From: CAYFRC01 sp050946115
Lineage (GTDB): Bacteria > Bacillota > Clostridia > Christensenellales > Aristaeellaceae
DNA: 64,000 bases
Assembly (NCBI GenBank): GCA_050946115.1
Contig: JBMNUF010000002.1
Span: 139,622-203,621 of the forward strand
Reading direction: 5' to 3'
Position numbers and translations under genes: made by a program. How positions within the stretch are numbered: position 1 is the stretch's first letter; each line of letters begins with the position of its first letter. This document shows positions 48,895-58,595 of the stretch, piece after piece. Under the pieces are notes generated by a model that was not told the DNA's origin, ran no database searches, and saw nothing but the letters and a program-made list of their open reading frames with translations.

Positions 48895-50802
48895 TCAGTC
48901 GCACCAATAGGTGTCGCTGCGGCTGCTGCCGCAGAAGCCGAACGCCCAATCCTGATCCAAACCGGCGACGTTGTGGAAGTTGTTCTTGATGATGTTGATT
49001 GCGGGCAGGCGGCGGCCGATGCCCAAGGAGAACAGGCCGTCCGTCCAGATCTGGATAACTTCCCCGATCTGCTCGTCGCGCTTCGCGGTATCGGTCTCGT
49101 TGGTGATCGCGGTGCCCAGCTCCCGCAGGCGCGTGAGGGTCGCATGATACTCCTTGTCCTCGGTATACGCGAACTCGGAATCCTTCAGATACATGCCGGG
49201 CATGAAGCGGCAGCCCCAGTTGTAGCCGGCATTGCCGCACCAGGTGGAGACGGCGTTGCTGCCCAGCGCGAGGAAGCCGTCCGAACCGGTCAGGTTGGTG
49301 ATGTCGTAATCGTTGGCGGCGGTGCGCTCGCCCCACAGGGAGGGATCGACTTCATTGCCGGTGATGTTGAGCTTCAGGTTCTCACGCCACTGGGCGCAGA
49401 CCATCTCGACGACCTCGATCCACTGGGCGTCGAAGGAGGGGCATAGCACGACCAGGTTGAACTCTTCGCCGTTGGCGGTCATACGATAGCCGTTGGCATC
49501 GTAGGACGTCATGCCCAAGCCGTCCAGCAGGGCGTTCGCGGCCGCTGCGTCGAACTCGGTGAACTGCTTTGCCCATGTTTCATCGTAGTACGCGGAGCCG
49601 CCCAGGAAGGAAGTCTGCGCGATCTCGGAAGAGTACGGGCCTACGGTGTAGAACGTCTTGATGACGGTGGCACGATCCATGCCCAGGGACAGCGCCTTGC
49701 GGAAGTCCAGGTTGGACAGGTAGGGCGCTTTGACGGGATCCACATTGGTTATGTTGAAGTGGAAGTTCATAGCGTTCGGCTCGTTAAAGTCGGAAGTGCC
49801 GATGGAATATCCCATCGCCTCCGCATACTGCGCGAACAGCGGATAGTTGGAGAAGGACTCCTGAACGCCGGCGACCTGCACGTCGACTTCGCCCGCGATG
49901 ACCTTCTGGTTCATCTGGTCGGTAGATTCGACGACGTTGATGACCGCGCTGTCGATGTAGGGCAGCTGCTGGCCGTTCTGGTCGACCGCCCAGTAGTAGG
50001 GGTTGCGCTCGAAGACGATGACGTTGGTGGTCGCGGGATCTACGGTCATGATGTAGGGGCCGAGGATCGGCAGCGCGACATTGGTCTGGTCATTGCTCTT
50101 GTCTTCGAACATGGTCCTCCAGTCGTTGAAGTTCTCCGCAGCGCAGACCGCGTCGATATCCTCGGCGTAGGAAGCATGAAACTGCTCCAGATAGTGCCTC
50201 GGGTAGACCAGGCGGGAGTTGTCGCTGTACGCCCAGTAGGAGGGATACATCGGCTTGGGGGTGTCGAAGGCGAGCGTGAAGGAGGTCTCGTCGTTCACTA
50301 TCAGCTTCGCTTCGCCGTAATAGGTGTTGGAGGGGGTCAGCTCGGCGTTGAAGACAACGTCGTTGAACCAGAACTCCACGTCCGCGGTGGTGCAGGGCGC
50401 GCCGTCGGACCACTTCAGCCCCTCGCGGAGTTTGAAGTAGAACTCGGTGTAGTCCTCATTGTAGGAGAACTCGCTCAGATAGCCGGTGGTAATCGTCTGC
50501 TTGTCGCGGGCGTAGATGATGCCATTGTAGTTCAGATACCCCGTGACGTGGCTATGGGCATGGTTGAAGTTGCCGGAAATGACCGCCTGGCGCCAGGTAC
50601 CGCCGTAGGTGCCGACTTCGGCGACCTCGATGACTTCGGGGTCGACTGGCAGGCGCTCTGCCACTGCGGGAAGCTCGCCCGCTGCGACCTTCGCAGCCAG
50701 GACGGGGCTTTCGGTGTAGGTCAGGCCTTCTGCCGTCGCAAAGGACGCGCAAAGGGCGAGAACCATTACGAGCACCAAGAGGATGGATAGGGTTTTCTTC
50801 AT
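48895..50802 (-). CDS. ABC importer binding protein, family 5 (Opp/Dpp-type)
   Basis: The 635-aa family-5 solute-binding protein has a signal peptide MKKTLSILLVLVMVLALCAS with likely cleavage FATA|EG and no clean lipobox (LALC has Leu at -1). Typical elements are LREGLKWSDGAPCTTADVEF, PILGPYIMTVDP and LDFRKALSLGMDRATVIKTF. The N-terminal VGTYGGTWR pattern is shared with family-5 binders of plant oligosaccharides, so the substrate may be a glycan rather than a peptide (inference). The start at 50802 follows AAAGGAGAG. Third gene of the OppD-OppF-binder-OppB-OppC-ARH operon. Confidence 0.9.
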   Translation of the reverse strand: MKKTLSILLVLVMVLALCASFATAEGLTYTESPVLAAKVAAGELPAVAERLPVDPEVIEVAEVGTYGGTWRQAVISGNFNHAHSHVTGYLNYNGIIYARDKQTITTGYLSEFSYNEDYTEFYFKLREGLKWSDGAPCTTADVEFWFNDVVFNAELTPSNTYYGEAKLIVNDETSFTLAFDTPKPMYPSYWAYSDNSRLVYPRHYLEQFHASYAEDIDAVCAAENFNDWRTMFEDKSNDQTNVALPILGPYIMTVDPATTNVIVFERNPYYWAVDQNGQQLPYIDSAVINVVESTDQMNQKVIAGEVDVQVAGVQESFSNYPLFAQYAEAMGYSIGTSDFNEPNAMNFHFNITNVDPVKAPYLSNLDFRKALSLGMDRATVIKTFYTVGPYSSEIAQTSFLGGSAYYDETWAKQFTEFDAAAANALLDGLGMTSYDANGYRMTANGEEFNLVVLCPSFDAQWIEVVEMVCAQWRENLKLNITGNEVDPSLWGERTAANDYDITNLTGSDGFLALGSNAVSTWCGNAGYNWGCRFMPGMYLKDSEFAYTEDKEYHATLTRLRELGTAITNETDTAKRDEQIGEVIQIWTDGLFSLGIGRRLPAINIIKNNFHNVAGLDQDWAFGFCGSSRSDTYWCD

Positions 50803-50861
50803 GGGGTTCTTCTCTCCTTTCGGTAATGTATTCCATGCGGCCTGCGCCGCAAAGAACTCGA

Positions 50862-51881
50862 TCAGTTGACTCCCTTCAGGGAAAGCTCCCTGAAGCGGAT
50901 ACAGGTGGTGCGGTGTCCCAGCGGATCGGCAGGATCTACGGGGATCAGCTTCATATCGCATGTTTTGCATTCTTCCGTCGCATATTTGCACCGCGGGTGG
51001 AAAAAGCAGCCCTCGGGCGGCCTCGACGGATCGGGCACTTCTCCCTCGAGCGTCGCCTTTCGGACGCTTTTATCCGCAACGAGCTTCGGGACGGAGCCGA
51101 GCAGCGCCTCGGTATATGGGTGCATGGGGCGGGCATACAATTCCTCGGTCTCGCAGATTTCCACGATTTTGCCGACATACATCACGACGATCCTGTCCGA
51201 AATATGCTTGACGGCAGACAGGTCGTGCGCAATGAATAGGTAACTCATGTTGTATTCCTGCTGCAAATCCTCCAACAAGCCGAGCACCTGCGCCTGCACG
51301 GACACGTCGAGCGAGGAGACCGATTCGTCGCAGATGACGAGCCGCGGATTGACCGACAGCGCCCGCGCGATGCCGACGCGCTGCCTCTGTCCGCCGGAAA
51401 ACGCGTGTGGATAGCGCACCATGTATTCGGGGCGCAGCCCGACCCGCTTCATGAGCTGCGAAACCCTGTCCCGCAGTTCATCCTTCGGAACGGTGCGAAA
51501 AAGCCCCATGGGCTCCGAAATGATCTCCTGAATCGTCATGCGCGGATTGAGCGAGGAAAACGGGTCCTGAAAGACCATTTGAATCTCTTCGCGAAACGGG
51601 CGGATTTCCTTATTGTCTGCCGTCGCCAAATCGATAGTCTTTCCCTCACGCGACGTATAGATCACGGAACCCGCGCTGGGATCCAACAGGCGAACGATGC
51701 AGTTGCCCGTCGTGGACTTGCCGCAGCCGGACTCCCCCACAAGGCCCACCGTTTCGCCCTCGTTGATCTCAAAGTCGATGTCGTTGACCGCCTTCACATA
51801 GCCGACCGTCCGATTGAAAAAGCCCTTCTTGATCGGAAAATACTTGCGCAGTCCCGTCACCTTCAAAATCTGTTTCGGCAT
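50862..51881 (-). CDS. ABC importer ATPase, OppF/DppF type
   Basis: The 339-aa ATPase has Walker [11 protein letters not shown]-loop [13 protein letters not shown], signature [15 protein letters not shown], Walker [14 protein letters not shown] and the H-loop IAHDL, then the C-terminal oligopeptide-transporter extension [12 protein letters not shown] with the Cys cluster ([17 protein letters not shown]) that suggests an iron-sulfur or metal site, as in Opp/Dpp ATPases. ATG at 51881 is eight bases after GGAGG. Confidence 0.92.
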   Translation of the reverse strand: MPKQILKVTGLRKYFPIKKGFFNRTVGYVKAVNDIDFEINEGETVGLVGESGCGKSTTGNCIVRLLDPSAGSVIYTSREGKTIDLATADNKEIRPFREEIQMVFQDPFSSLNPRMTIQEIISEPMGLFRTVPKDELRDRVSQLMKRVGLRPEYMVRYPHAFSGGQRQRVGIARALSVNPRLVICDESVSSLDVSVQAQVLGLLEDLQQEYNMSYLFIAHDLSAVKHISDRIVVMYVGKIVEICETEELYARPMHPYTEALLGSVPKLVADKSVRKATLEGEVPDPSRPPEGCFFHPRCKYATEECKTCDMKLIPVDPADPLGHRTTCIRFRELSLKGVN

Positions 51882-51897
51882 GAATCGTCCCTCCCAA

Positions 51898-52914
51898 TCA
51901 GGCATCCCAGCGATAACAGCAAACCGTATGCCCGTTCCCGAGGTCGGTGACGGGCGGAGCCGCCTTGTCGCACAGCCCCTTTTGCGCCTTGCGGCAGCGC
52001 TCAAAAAAGACGCAGCCCTCGGGAATCATGTAGGCATCGGGCACATTGCCTTTGATATAGGTCAACTTCCTGCCCCGCTCGTCCGTCACCTGTGGGATCG
52101 AGCGGAACAAATCCTGCGTATAGGGGTGCTTCGGGTTTTCGAGGAGTTCCTTCGTCGTCGCCGACTCGACGATGACCCCGAGGTACATCACCGCCACGTT
52201 GTCGCACGTCTCGGCGATGATGCCGAAATTGTGGTTGATCATCAAAATCGACATGCCGAATTCCAACTGCAGGTCCTTCATCAGGTCCAAAATCTGTGCC
52301 TGCACGGTGACGTCCAAAGAGGTGGTCGGTTCATCCGCTATGAGCAGGCGGGGATTGCTCGCGAGCGCCATGGCGATCATCGCCCTTTGGCGCATGCCGC
52401 CGGAAAGTTGGTATGGATATTCGTCCACGCGCTGCTCGGGCTTTGCGATCTTCACCTTGTGCAAAAGCTCGATCGCCCTGTTTTTGCGTTCGCCCTTGGG
52501 GATATCCGTATGCAGCGCGATCGCCTCGATAATCTGGTTCCCGATCGTATATACCGGGCAGAAGGATGTCATCGGCTCCTGAAAGATCATCGCCATCTCG
52601 CGCCCGTGCAGCTGCACCAAGCGCTTGTCTTTCTCCGGAAGCCGCGCGATGTCGAACACGCCCAGAAGGGAGTTGAACAGAATCCGCCCCGAGGCGATCC
52701 AGCCGTTTTCGGGCAAAATCCGCATGATGGCGTTGCTCGTAACGGACTTGCCGCATCCCGATTCGCCCACGATACCCATCGTCTTACCGATCGGAATGTC
52801 ATAGCTCACGGAATTCACCGCGCTGACGATGCCTTCGTCGGTGCGAAACCTTACCACCAGATCGCGGATCTCCACGAGGTTTTCGCTGCTTTCCATTTGA
52901 AGAACGCTCGCCAT
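51898..52914 (-). CDS. ABC importer ATPase, OppD/DppD type
   Basis: The 338-aa ATPase has Walker [26 protein letters not shown], signature LSGGMRQRAMIAMAL, Walker B LLIADEPTTSLDV and the H-loop in MINHNFG (Asn where Asp usually follows the His). The C-terminal extension ends with HPYTQDLFRSIPQ and two Cys groups. First gene of the operon, behind a strong promoter. The ATG at 52914 is nine bases from GGAGG. Confidence 0.92.
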   Translation of the reverse strand: MASVLQMESSENLVEIRDLVVRFRTDEGIVSAVNSVSYDIPIGKTMGIVGESGCGKSVTSNAIMRILPENGWIASGRILFNSLLGVFDIARLPEKDKRLVQLHGREMAMIFQEPMTSFCPVYTIGNQIIEAIALHTDIPKGERKNRAIELLHKVKIAKPEQRVDEYPYQLSGGMRQRAMIAMALASNPRLLIADEPTTSLDVTVQAQILDLMKDLQLEFGMSILMINHNFGIIAETCDNVAVMYLGVIVESATTKELLENPKHPYTQDLFRSIPQVTDERGRKLTYIKGNVPDAYMIPEGCVFFERCRKAQKGLCDKAAPPVTDLGNGHTVCCYRWDA

Positions 52915-52940
52915 GGATCATGCCCTCCGCTAACAAAAAC

Positions 52941-52956
52941 TGATATCACAGTATCA
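52941..52956. promoter_or_regulatory. candidate operator of the Opp-type operon
   Basis: The inverted repeat TGATA-tcacag-TATCA (52941-52956) lies 12 bases downstream of the -10 element, in the early leader, where a repressor would block transcription. The binding protein is unknown. Confidence 0.4.
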
Positions 52957-52967
52957 AACTACTATAT

Positions 52968-52996
52968 ATTGTACCTCATATTTCATCAGCTGTCAA
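52968..52996 (-). promoter_or_regulatory. sigma-A promoter of the Opp-type operon
   Basis: On the minus strand: perfect TTGACA (52996-52991), a 17-base spacer and TACAAT (52973-52968), about 50 bases before the OppD start. Confidence 0.8.
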
Positions 52997-53148
52997 TAGC
53001 TACTTAAAGCAATTCATCAACCCTCGCACAACATTTGGGGCAAATATGTTATTTATTTACATGGTTTAAGTTAATCTCTATCTGGGGATCCGCGCACTCG
53101 GAAGCTCCATACCGGTTATACGCCGCGATCCTCGTCCTTCTTTACGGC

Positions 53149-53192
53149 AAAAACGGAACCGCTCGATCGTTCGAGCGGTTCCGCTTTGTTTT
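53149..53192. terminator. strong terminator of the carboxyltransferase operon
   Basis: A perfect 13-bp stem: CGGAACCGCTCGA (53154-53166) with TCGAGCGGTTCCG (53171-53183), loop TCGT. Leftward it is followed by TTTTT (53153-53149). Rightward CTTTGTTTT follows, so it may work on both strands. Confidence 0.85.
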
Positions 53193-53199
53193 CTGCGGT

Positions 53200-54606
53200 T
53201 TATACCGGCATGACCTTGTTTTCCTTATCTAACAGGGAGTTATCCAGCTTCATGGACTGCGCCTGGCGGTACTCAAAGAACTTGGTGGCGACCTGCGGGA
53301 ACAGGGCGTAGGTGAGCACGTCCTCCTCCTGCTGGTAGTACTGCGCGCACTCCTTGCGGTACATTTCGAGCTCGTCTCCGATGTTGTCGGCGGGGCGGCA
53401 GGTGATGACCTCCGCATCGCCGATGATCTTGTGGCGAACTTCTTCGTTGACCTTGGCGGGGAGCTTACCGTATTCGCCGCGCATGAGCGCCTGCGACTCC
53501 TTCGGGTTCATCTTGTAGCGCTCGCCGGCGAGCACGTTCATGACGGCCTGCGTGCCGACGATCTGGCTGGTGGGCGTGACCAGCGGCGGATAGCCGAAGT
53601 CTTCGCGCACGCGCGGCACTTCCTCGAGCACCTCGTAGAACCTGTCGGACTGGCCCGCCTGCTTGAGCTGGCTGATGAGGTTGGACAGCATGCCGCCCGG
53701 GACCTGATACAGAAGTGTATTGATGTCCACGGACAAAACCTTGGGGTCGAGCGTGCCGCGCTGCATGAGCGCCTGTGCGACATCCCTGAAGTGTGCGGCA
53801 ATCTCGGTCAACAGCTTGAGTTCAAGCCCCGTGTCGCGTTCGGTGCCCCTGAGCGTTGCGACCAAGGGTTCGGTCGCGGGCTGGGAGGTGCCGTTGCCAA
53901 GGGGCGACAGCGCCGTGTCCACGATGTCTACGCCCGCTTCTGCCGCCTTGAGGTTCGTCATGTCGCCGATGCCTGCGGTGTTGTGGGTGTGCAGGTGTAC
54001 GAGCGTTTCGGGCTTGAGGTTCTGCTTCAGTTTCTTGACGAGGCTCTCCGCCGTGTAGGGCAGAAGCAGGTTCGCCATGTCCTTGATGCAGATGTTGTCC
54101 GCGCCCATTTTCTCCAGTTCGCGCGCGAGGTCTACGAAATAGTCCTCTGTGTGCACGGGGGAAATGGTGTAGCTCATCGCCGCTTCGCAGATGCCGCCGT
54201 ACTTCTTGGTGGCGCGGATCGCGGTCTGAAGGTTGCGCGGGTCGTTCAGCGCGTCGAAGATGCGGATGATTTCGATGCCGTTTTTGATGGACAGGCGGAC
54301 GAACTCGTCCACCACGTCGTCGGCATAGTGCTTGTAGCCCAGAATGTTCTGCCCGCGGAAGAGCATCTGCAGCTTCGTCTTGGGCAGGGCTTCCTTCAGC
54401 TTGCGCAGGCGCACCCACGGGTCCTCGTTCAGGAAGCGGATGCAGCTGTCAAACGTCGCGCCGCCCCAGCACTCCAGGGAATAATAGCCGACCTTATCCA
54501 GCTTTTCGCATGCAGGAAGCATATCGTCCAGCGTCATGCGCGTCGCAGCCTGCGACTGGTGCGCGTCGCGCAAAATGGTATCGGTGATCAAAAGCTTTTT
54601 TGCCAT
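53200..54606 (-). CDS. oadA: oxaloacetate decarboxylase alpha / pyruvate carboxylase B-type carboxyltransferase
   Basis: The 468-aa carboxyltransferase has DTILRDAHQSQAATRM, CWGGATFDSCIRFL, FRGQNILGYKHY, the metal-binding HLHTHNTAGIGD and the carboxylated-Lys region NICIKDMANLL. It moves CO2 between biotin and pyruvate/oxaloacetate, as the 5S subunit of transcarboxylase or the OadA subunit. The C-terminal biotin domain is absent; biotin is supplied by the separate carrier at 56139. Last gene of the operon, followed by a strong terminator. Confidence 0.92.
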   Translation of the reverse strand: MAKKLLITDTILRDAHQSQAATRMTLDDMLPACEKLDKVGYYSLECWGGATFDSCIRFLNEDPWVRLRKLKEALPKTKLQMLFRGQNILGYKHYADDVVDEFVRLSIKNGIEIIRIFDALNDPRNLQTAIRATKKYGGICEAAMSYTISPVHTEDYFVDLARELEKMGADNICIKDMANLLLPYTAESLVKKLKQNLKPETLVHLHTHNTAGIGDMTNLKAAEAGVDIVDTALSPLGNGTSQPATEPLVATLRGTERDTGLELKLLTEIAAHFRDVAQALMQRGTLDPKVLSVDINTLLYQVPGGMLSNLISQLKQAGQSDRFYEVLEEVPRVREDFGYPPLVTPTSQIVGTQAVMNVLAGERYKMNPKESQALMRGEYGKLPAKVNEEVRHKIIGDAEVITCRPADNIGDELEMYRKECAQYYQQEEDVLTYALFPQVATKFFEYRQAQSMKLDNSLLDKENKVMPV

Positions 54607-54624
54607 ATCGCATTGCCCTCCTTA

Positions 54625-56103
54625 TTATCTGAATAGCGACAGGAACACGCCGGCAGCGACCGCGGAGCCGATGACGCCGGACACGTTGGGGCCCATTGCG
54701 TGCATCAACAGGAAGTTGCCCGGGTTCTCCTTCTGTCCGACGACCTGCGAAACGCGCGCCGCCATCGGGACGGCGGAAACGCCCGCCGAGCCGATCAGAG
54801 GGTTGATCTTGCCGCCGCTGAACTTGTTCATCACCTTGCCGAGCAGTACGCCGCCCGACGTGCCGAACGCGAACGCGCACACGCCCATGACGAGAACCGT
54901 AAGCGTTTCCGCGTTCAGGAAGGTTTCGCCGTTCGTCGTTGCGCCGACGGTGGTGCCCAGGAAGATGGTCACGATGTTGATCAGTTCGTTCTGAATCGTC
55001 TTGGAGAGGCGCTCCGTCACGCCGCTCACGCGGATGAGGTTGCCAAGCATCAGGCAGCCGATCAAAGGCGCGGCATCCGGCAGCATGAGGGAGACGACGA
55101 CCGTCACCATGATGGGGAAGATGATGACCTCGGTCTTGGAAACCGGGCGCAGCTGCTCCATCACGATCTGGCGCTCTTTCCGCGTGGTGAGCGCCTTCAT
55201 GATGGGGGGCTGGATGACCGGCACCAGCGCCATGTACGAATACGCCGCGACGGCGATCGCGCCGAGCATCTGCGGGGCGAGCTGCGTGGTGACGAAGATG
55301 GCCGTGGGGCCGTCCGCGCCGCCGATGATGCCGATGGATGCCGCCTGCTGCGGGGTCATGCCCAGCAGGATCGCGCCGATGAAGGCGATGAAGATGCCCA
55401 GCTGCGCCGCAGCGCCCAAAAGCAGGGACTTCGGGTTCGCGATCAGGGGGGCGAAGTCCGTCATCGCGCCGACGCCCATGAATATGAGCGGCGGGTAGAC
55501 GCCAAGCTTTACGCCCTGATAGAGATAGTACAAAAGTCCGCCGTTCTTGTCGGGAACCTGAAAGCCCATTGCGCCAAGGTTCTCGCAATATCCGTTGACG
55601 ATGGACGAGAGGTCCTTGTTGACGGATTTGGCGTAGGCGATCGCCTCTTCGAGCGTCTCAAAGCCGATATACGTGGGATGGTTCATCATCCCCGCCAGCG
55701 GCAGGTTCGCAAGCAGCATGCCGAACGCGATCGGCAGGAGGAGCAGCGGCTCGAACTGCTTGACGATCGCCAGATACAGCAGCACGAAGGACACCAGAAT
55801 CATCACATACTGCTGCCAAGTGCCGGCGGAAAAGCCCGTGGAGTTCCAAAGCTTTACGAGCGCCTCTTTGAAATCGATGGTATAGGTTTTATCCGCTTCC
55901 TCTTCGGAAGCCGTTTCTTCAGCCACCGCATCTTCCGCAACGGCGGTTTCCGCGGTTGTGTCCTCAGCCGTCGCCTCGGCCGCAACGGCGGTATCTGCGG
56001 CTTCTTCCACGGCCGCGTCTTCCGCGTAGGCGGTTAGGCCAAACAGGCACATAAGGATCAGCAGCAACGCGAGCAGCGCCCTGCCGACGGAACGTGCTTT
56101 CAT
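54625..56103 (-). CDS. oadB: Na+-transporting carboxylic-acid decarboxylase beta subunit with secreted N-terminal extension
   Basis: The 492-aa integral membrane protein is the sodium-pumping beta subunit that decarboxylates carboxy-biotin. Key parts are [40 protein letters not shown] (the conserved Asp motif) and [20 protein letters not shown]. Unlike the usual form (about 375-430 aa), it starts with a signal peptide (about 1-27) and an Ala/Glu/Asp/Thr-rich acidic segment (about 28-72) before the first core helix. The ATG at 56103 follows AAGGAGG. The extension is in frame with no sign of sequence error. Confidence 0.9.
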   Translation of the reverse strand: MKARSVGRALLALLLILMCLFGLTAYAEDAAVEEAADTAVAAEATAEDTTAETAVAEDAVAEETASEEEADKTYTIDFKEALVKLWNSTGFSAGTWQQYVMILVSFVLLYLAIVKQFEPLLLLPIAFGMLLANLPLAGMMNHPTYIGFETLEEAIAYAKSVNKDLSSIVNGYCENLGAMGFQVPDKNGGLLYYLYQGVKLGVYPPLIFMGVGAMTDFAPLIANPKSLLLGAAAQLGIFIAFIGAILLGMTPQQAASIGIIGGADGPTAIFVTTQLAPQMLGAIAVAAYSYMALVPVIQPPIMKALTTRKERQIVMEQLRPVSKTEVIIFPIMVTVVVSLMLPDAAPLIGCLMLGNLIRVSGVTERLSKTIQNELINIVTIFLGTTVGATTNGETFLNAETLTVLVMGVCAFAFGTSGGVLLGKVMNKFSGGKINPLIGSAGVSAVPMAARVSQVVGQKENPGNFLLMHAMGPNVSGVIGSAVAAGVFLSLFR

Positions 56104-56138
56104 GGAATCCCTACCTCCTTGACACTTTTCTCTGTTTC

Positions 56139-56546
56139 TCACTTCAGAGCCAAGAGCGCATCGCCGGAGTTGACGGAGGTGCCCTTGGAAACCATGACGG
56201 AGGCCACTACGCCGTCGCGGGGAGCCATGATTTCGTTTTCCATCTTCATGGCTTCGAGAATCAGCAGAACCTGCCCCTTCTTCACGCTATCACCGGCGTT
56301 CACGTTCACGGACATGATGGTGCCGGGCATGGGGCACTTGATCGTCTCGGCGCCTGCGGGCGCGGCAGCCGCGGGTGCGGGCGCTGCCTTGGGCGCGGGC
56401 GCGGCGGCCTTCGGGGCGGGCGCTGGAGCCGCCTTCGGGGCGGGCGCTGCGACGGGCGCGGGCGCTGCCACATGCGCGCCTGCGGAGATTTCTTCGACTT
56501 CGACTTCGTAGGTCAGGCCGTTCACGGTGATGTTGAATTTACGCAT
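56139..56546 (-). CDS. biotin carboxyl carrier protein
   Basis: The 135-aa carrier has the biotinyl-Lys motif EAMKMEN (Lys101), with [10 protein letters not shown] before it and the beta-hammerhead end GDALLALK. A 45-residue Ala/Pro linker gives a flexible arm between the N-terminal strand ([20 protein letters not shown]) and the biotin domain. It should shuttle CO2 between the two carboxyltransferases and the membrane beta subunit. Confidence 0.95.
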   Translation of the reverse strand: MRKFNITVNGLTYEVEVEEISAGAHVAAPAPVAAPAPKAAPAPAPKAAAPAPKAAPAPAAAAPAGAETIKCPMPGTIMSVNVNAGDSVKKGQVLLILEAMKMENEIMAPRDGVVASVMVSKGTSVNSGDALLALK

Positions 56547-56576
56547 TTTGATATCCTCCTCGCGATTCTCAAAAAA

Positions 56577-56915
56577 TCAATAGACGATGATCTGCTCGCG
56601 GCGGGCATTGGCCGCCCATCCGCTTCCTACGCGGCGCACGCTGCGCACGACGAATTTCTTAGTGCTGTCCTCGCAGGCAGCGATCGCCGCCGCGATGACA
56701 TAGGGGATATTTTCGTCCTCCTGCACTTCCTCGGGCTCGGGTTCCGCCGCGACTTGCGCCGGCAATTCGACGGCGGGCGCAGGGGCTTCCTTCTCCTTCG
56801 CCGCCTTGTTCACGATCCGAGAAATCGCTTCCACGATGATGATCAGCAGGATCAGCCCGATGAAAACGATCAGAAGGCCGAGCAGCATGACCGTAAGACC
56901 AAATGTGAATTTCAT
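56577..56915 (-). CDS. sodium pump decarboxylase gamma subunit
   Basis: The 112-aa protein has an N-terminal helix (LTVMLLGLLIVFIGLILLII) and a variable Pro/Glu/Ala linker. It ends with an alpha/beta tail (IPYVIAAAIAACEDSTKKFV) found in OadG/MmdD-type subunits of Bacillota. It anchors the soluble carboxyltransferase to the membrane beta subunit. Confidence 0.85.
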   Translation of the reverse strand: MKFTFGLTVMLLGLLIVFIGLILLIIIVEAISRIVNKAAKEKEAPAPAVELPAQVAAEPEPEEVQEDENIPYVIAAAIAACEDSTKKFVVRSVRRVGSGWAANARREQIIVY

Positions 56916-56936
56916 CTGTACATCCGCCTTTCCGCC

Positions 56937-58427
56937 TTAAACGGGCAGGTTTCCGTGCTTCTTGGGCAGGCGCGTCTCGTTCTTGCCCGAGAGCATCTCG
57001 ACGGCGGCGCAGAGCATCTGGCGCGTCTGCGCGGGTTCGATGACGTCGTCCACCAAGCCCAGCTTCGCGGCCTCGATGCCGTCGGCGACGTTGTTTTTGT
57101 ATTCCTCTTCCAGTTCCTTCCTCTTGGCGAGCGCGTCCTGTGCACCGGCAAGGCGGTCCGCCATGGTGACCTGCACGCCCTGCGCGGCGGTAAAGGGAGA
57201 GATGACGCTGCCGGGCCACGCGAACACCATGTCCGCCGCGGCGCGGGACGCGAGCGCCATGTAGCCCGTGGAGACCGCGTTTCCGGTGACGAGCGCGATG
57301 CGGGCGACGCCTGCGTCGTACAGAGTTCCCGCGAGCTTTGCACAGGCGCGGGCGAGTTTGCCCTGACCGCACGCACAGGCGACCTCGGTGCCGACGGTAT
57401 CGACAAAGGAGATGACCGGCATGTTGAAGCAGTCGCACAGCGCGACAAGGCGGGACGCCTTCTCGCAGCCGGCCGCCGTCAGCGCGCCTTCGTCCAGGTC
57501 GGGCCGGTTGGCGATAATGCCCACGGAATGCCCACCGAGTTTCGCGAGGCCCGCGATCATGTCCTTGGCATATTCCGCGGAAAACTCCACAAACGTGCCG
57601 TTGTCTACGATTTCCGCGATCACTTGGTGCATGTCCTCGACCTTGCCGTAGGATTCGAACACGGGCGTTTCGCGGTTCATGTCGTCGTGCGCGTCCTCGA
57701 TGAGGCCGCCGTCCAGGCTGTTGTCGGGGAGGTAGGAGAGCACCGTCCTCGCAAGGGCGATCGCTTCCCCATCTGTCTTGGCGGTCAGGTTCGCGAGCCC
57801 GTTTTCGGCGACCGCTTTCGCGCCGCCCAAATCCTCGGCGGAGACCTGCTCGCCCTTGTTCGCGGAGACGACCTGCGGGCCGTTCACATACATGCGCACG
57901 GCGTCGGATGCGATCACGACGTCGAACATCGCGGCGATGGCGGTCGCGCTCGCGGCGCACTGGCCGAGCACCAGCGCGATCTGCGGAACGACGCCGGAAA
58001 GCTGCGCCGTCTTCTGCGCGATCTGCGCGTATGCGCTCACGGAGGCGATGCCCTCCGCGCAGCGCGCGCCCTTGGAATCGAACATCGCGACCAAGGGGGC
58101 GCCGGTTTTCGCGGCGAGGCACTGTACCTTGTTGATCTTGCGCGCCTGCTCCGCGCCGACGGCTCCGCCGAGCACGGTGTAATCCTGCGCAAACGTATAA
58201 ACGAGGCGTCCGTCCACGAGGCCGTAGCCCGTGACGACACCGGCGCCCATGTTTCCGCCGACCAGCGTGTCCAATTCCACGAAGGACCCCTGATCGAACA
58301 GCGCAGAGATCCGCTCGCGCGCCGTCAGCTTATTCAGCTTCTTCTGTTCGGCGATGCGATCGGCTTCGCCCGTAAGCAGCGCCTGTCTACGCTCACGGAT
58401 GAGGGGCAGATTGCGTTCAACACCCAT
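56937..58427 (-). CDS. acyl-CoA carboxyltransferase (MmdA / 12S-like)
   Basis: The 496-aa protein is a biotin-dependent acyl-CoA carboxyltransferase of the propionyl/methylmalonyl-CoA type, with an N and a C crotonase-fold half. Recognisable are LTARERISALFDQGSFVELD, VYTFAQDYTVLGGAVGAEQA, FDSKGARCAEGI (first oxyanion loop), VDTVGTEVACACGQGKLARA (second) and the end AKLGLVDDVIEPAQTR. It takes or gives CO2 between an acyl-CoA and biotin. First gene of the operon, ribosome binding site TTGGAGG. The acyl-CoA could be methylmalonyl/propionyl, glutaconyl or malonyl. Confidence 0.9.
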   Translation of the reverse strand: MGVERNLPLIRERRQALLTGEADRIAEQKKLNKLTARERISALFDQGSFVELDTLVGGNMGAGVVTGYGLVDGRLVYTFAQDYTVLGGAVGAEQARKINKVQCLAAKTGAPLVAMFDSKGARCAEGIASVSAYAQIAQKTAQLSGVVPQIALVLGQCAASATAIAAMFDVVIASDAVRMYVNGPQVVSANKGEQVSAEDLGGAKAVAENGLANLTAKTDGEAIALARTVLSYLPDNSLDGGLIEDAHDDMNRETPVFESYGKVEDMHQVIAEIVDNGTFVEFSAEYAKDMIAGLAKLGGHSVGIIANRPDLDEGALTAAGCEKASRLVALCDCFNMPVISFVDTVGTEVACACGQGKLARACAKLAGTLYDAGVARIALVTGNAVSTGYMALASRAAADMVFAWPGSVISPFTAAQGVQVTMADRLAGAQDALAKRKELEEEYKNNVADGIEAAKLGLVDDVIEPAQTRQMLCAAVEMLSGKNETRLPKKHGNLPV

Positions 58428-58535
58428 TAAAATCCCTCCAAGCTTTGATTTTCAAAAAGTCCAAACCTGCGCACTTCCGTTTTCGGCAAAGTTCCCGTCT
58501 TTTCCGCCATATAACGGAAAATTCGCCGACAGGCT

Positions 58536-58565
58536 TTGCGCAAGGGGCACTCCACATGTTATAAT
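58536..58565 (+). promoter_or_regulatory. sigma-A promoter of rsmG
   Basis: TTGCGC (58536-58541), an 18-base spacer and a perfect TATAAT (58560-58565), about 30 bases before the ATG. Confidence 0.6.
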
Positions 58566-58595
58566 AACAGAAAAATGCTTCGCGGTGGTTAAAAT

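Noticed and set aside
48895..50991. Longer 698-residue form of the family-5 binding protein
   Set aside because: The extra 63 residues overlap the OppF gene end and lack any signal; MKKTLS at 50802 begins a signal peptide after AAAGGAGAG.
56094..58430. 778-codon open frame antisense to the MmdA/BCCP genes
   Set aside because: Covers strongly conserved carboxyltransferase genes; no start signal and shadow-type composition.
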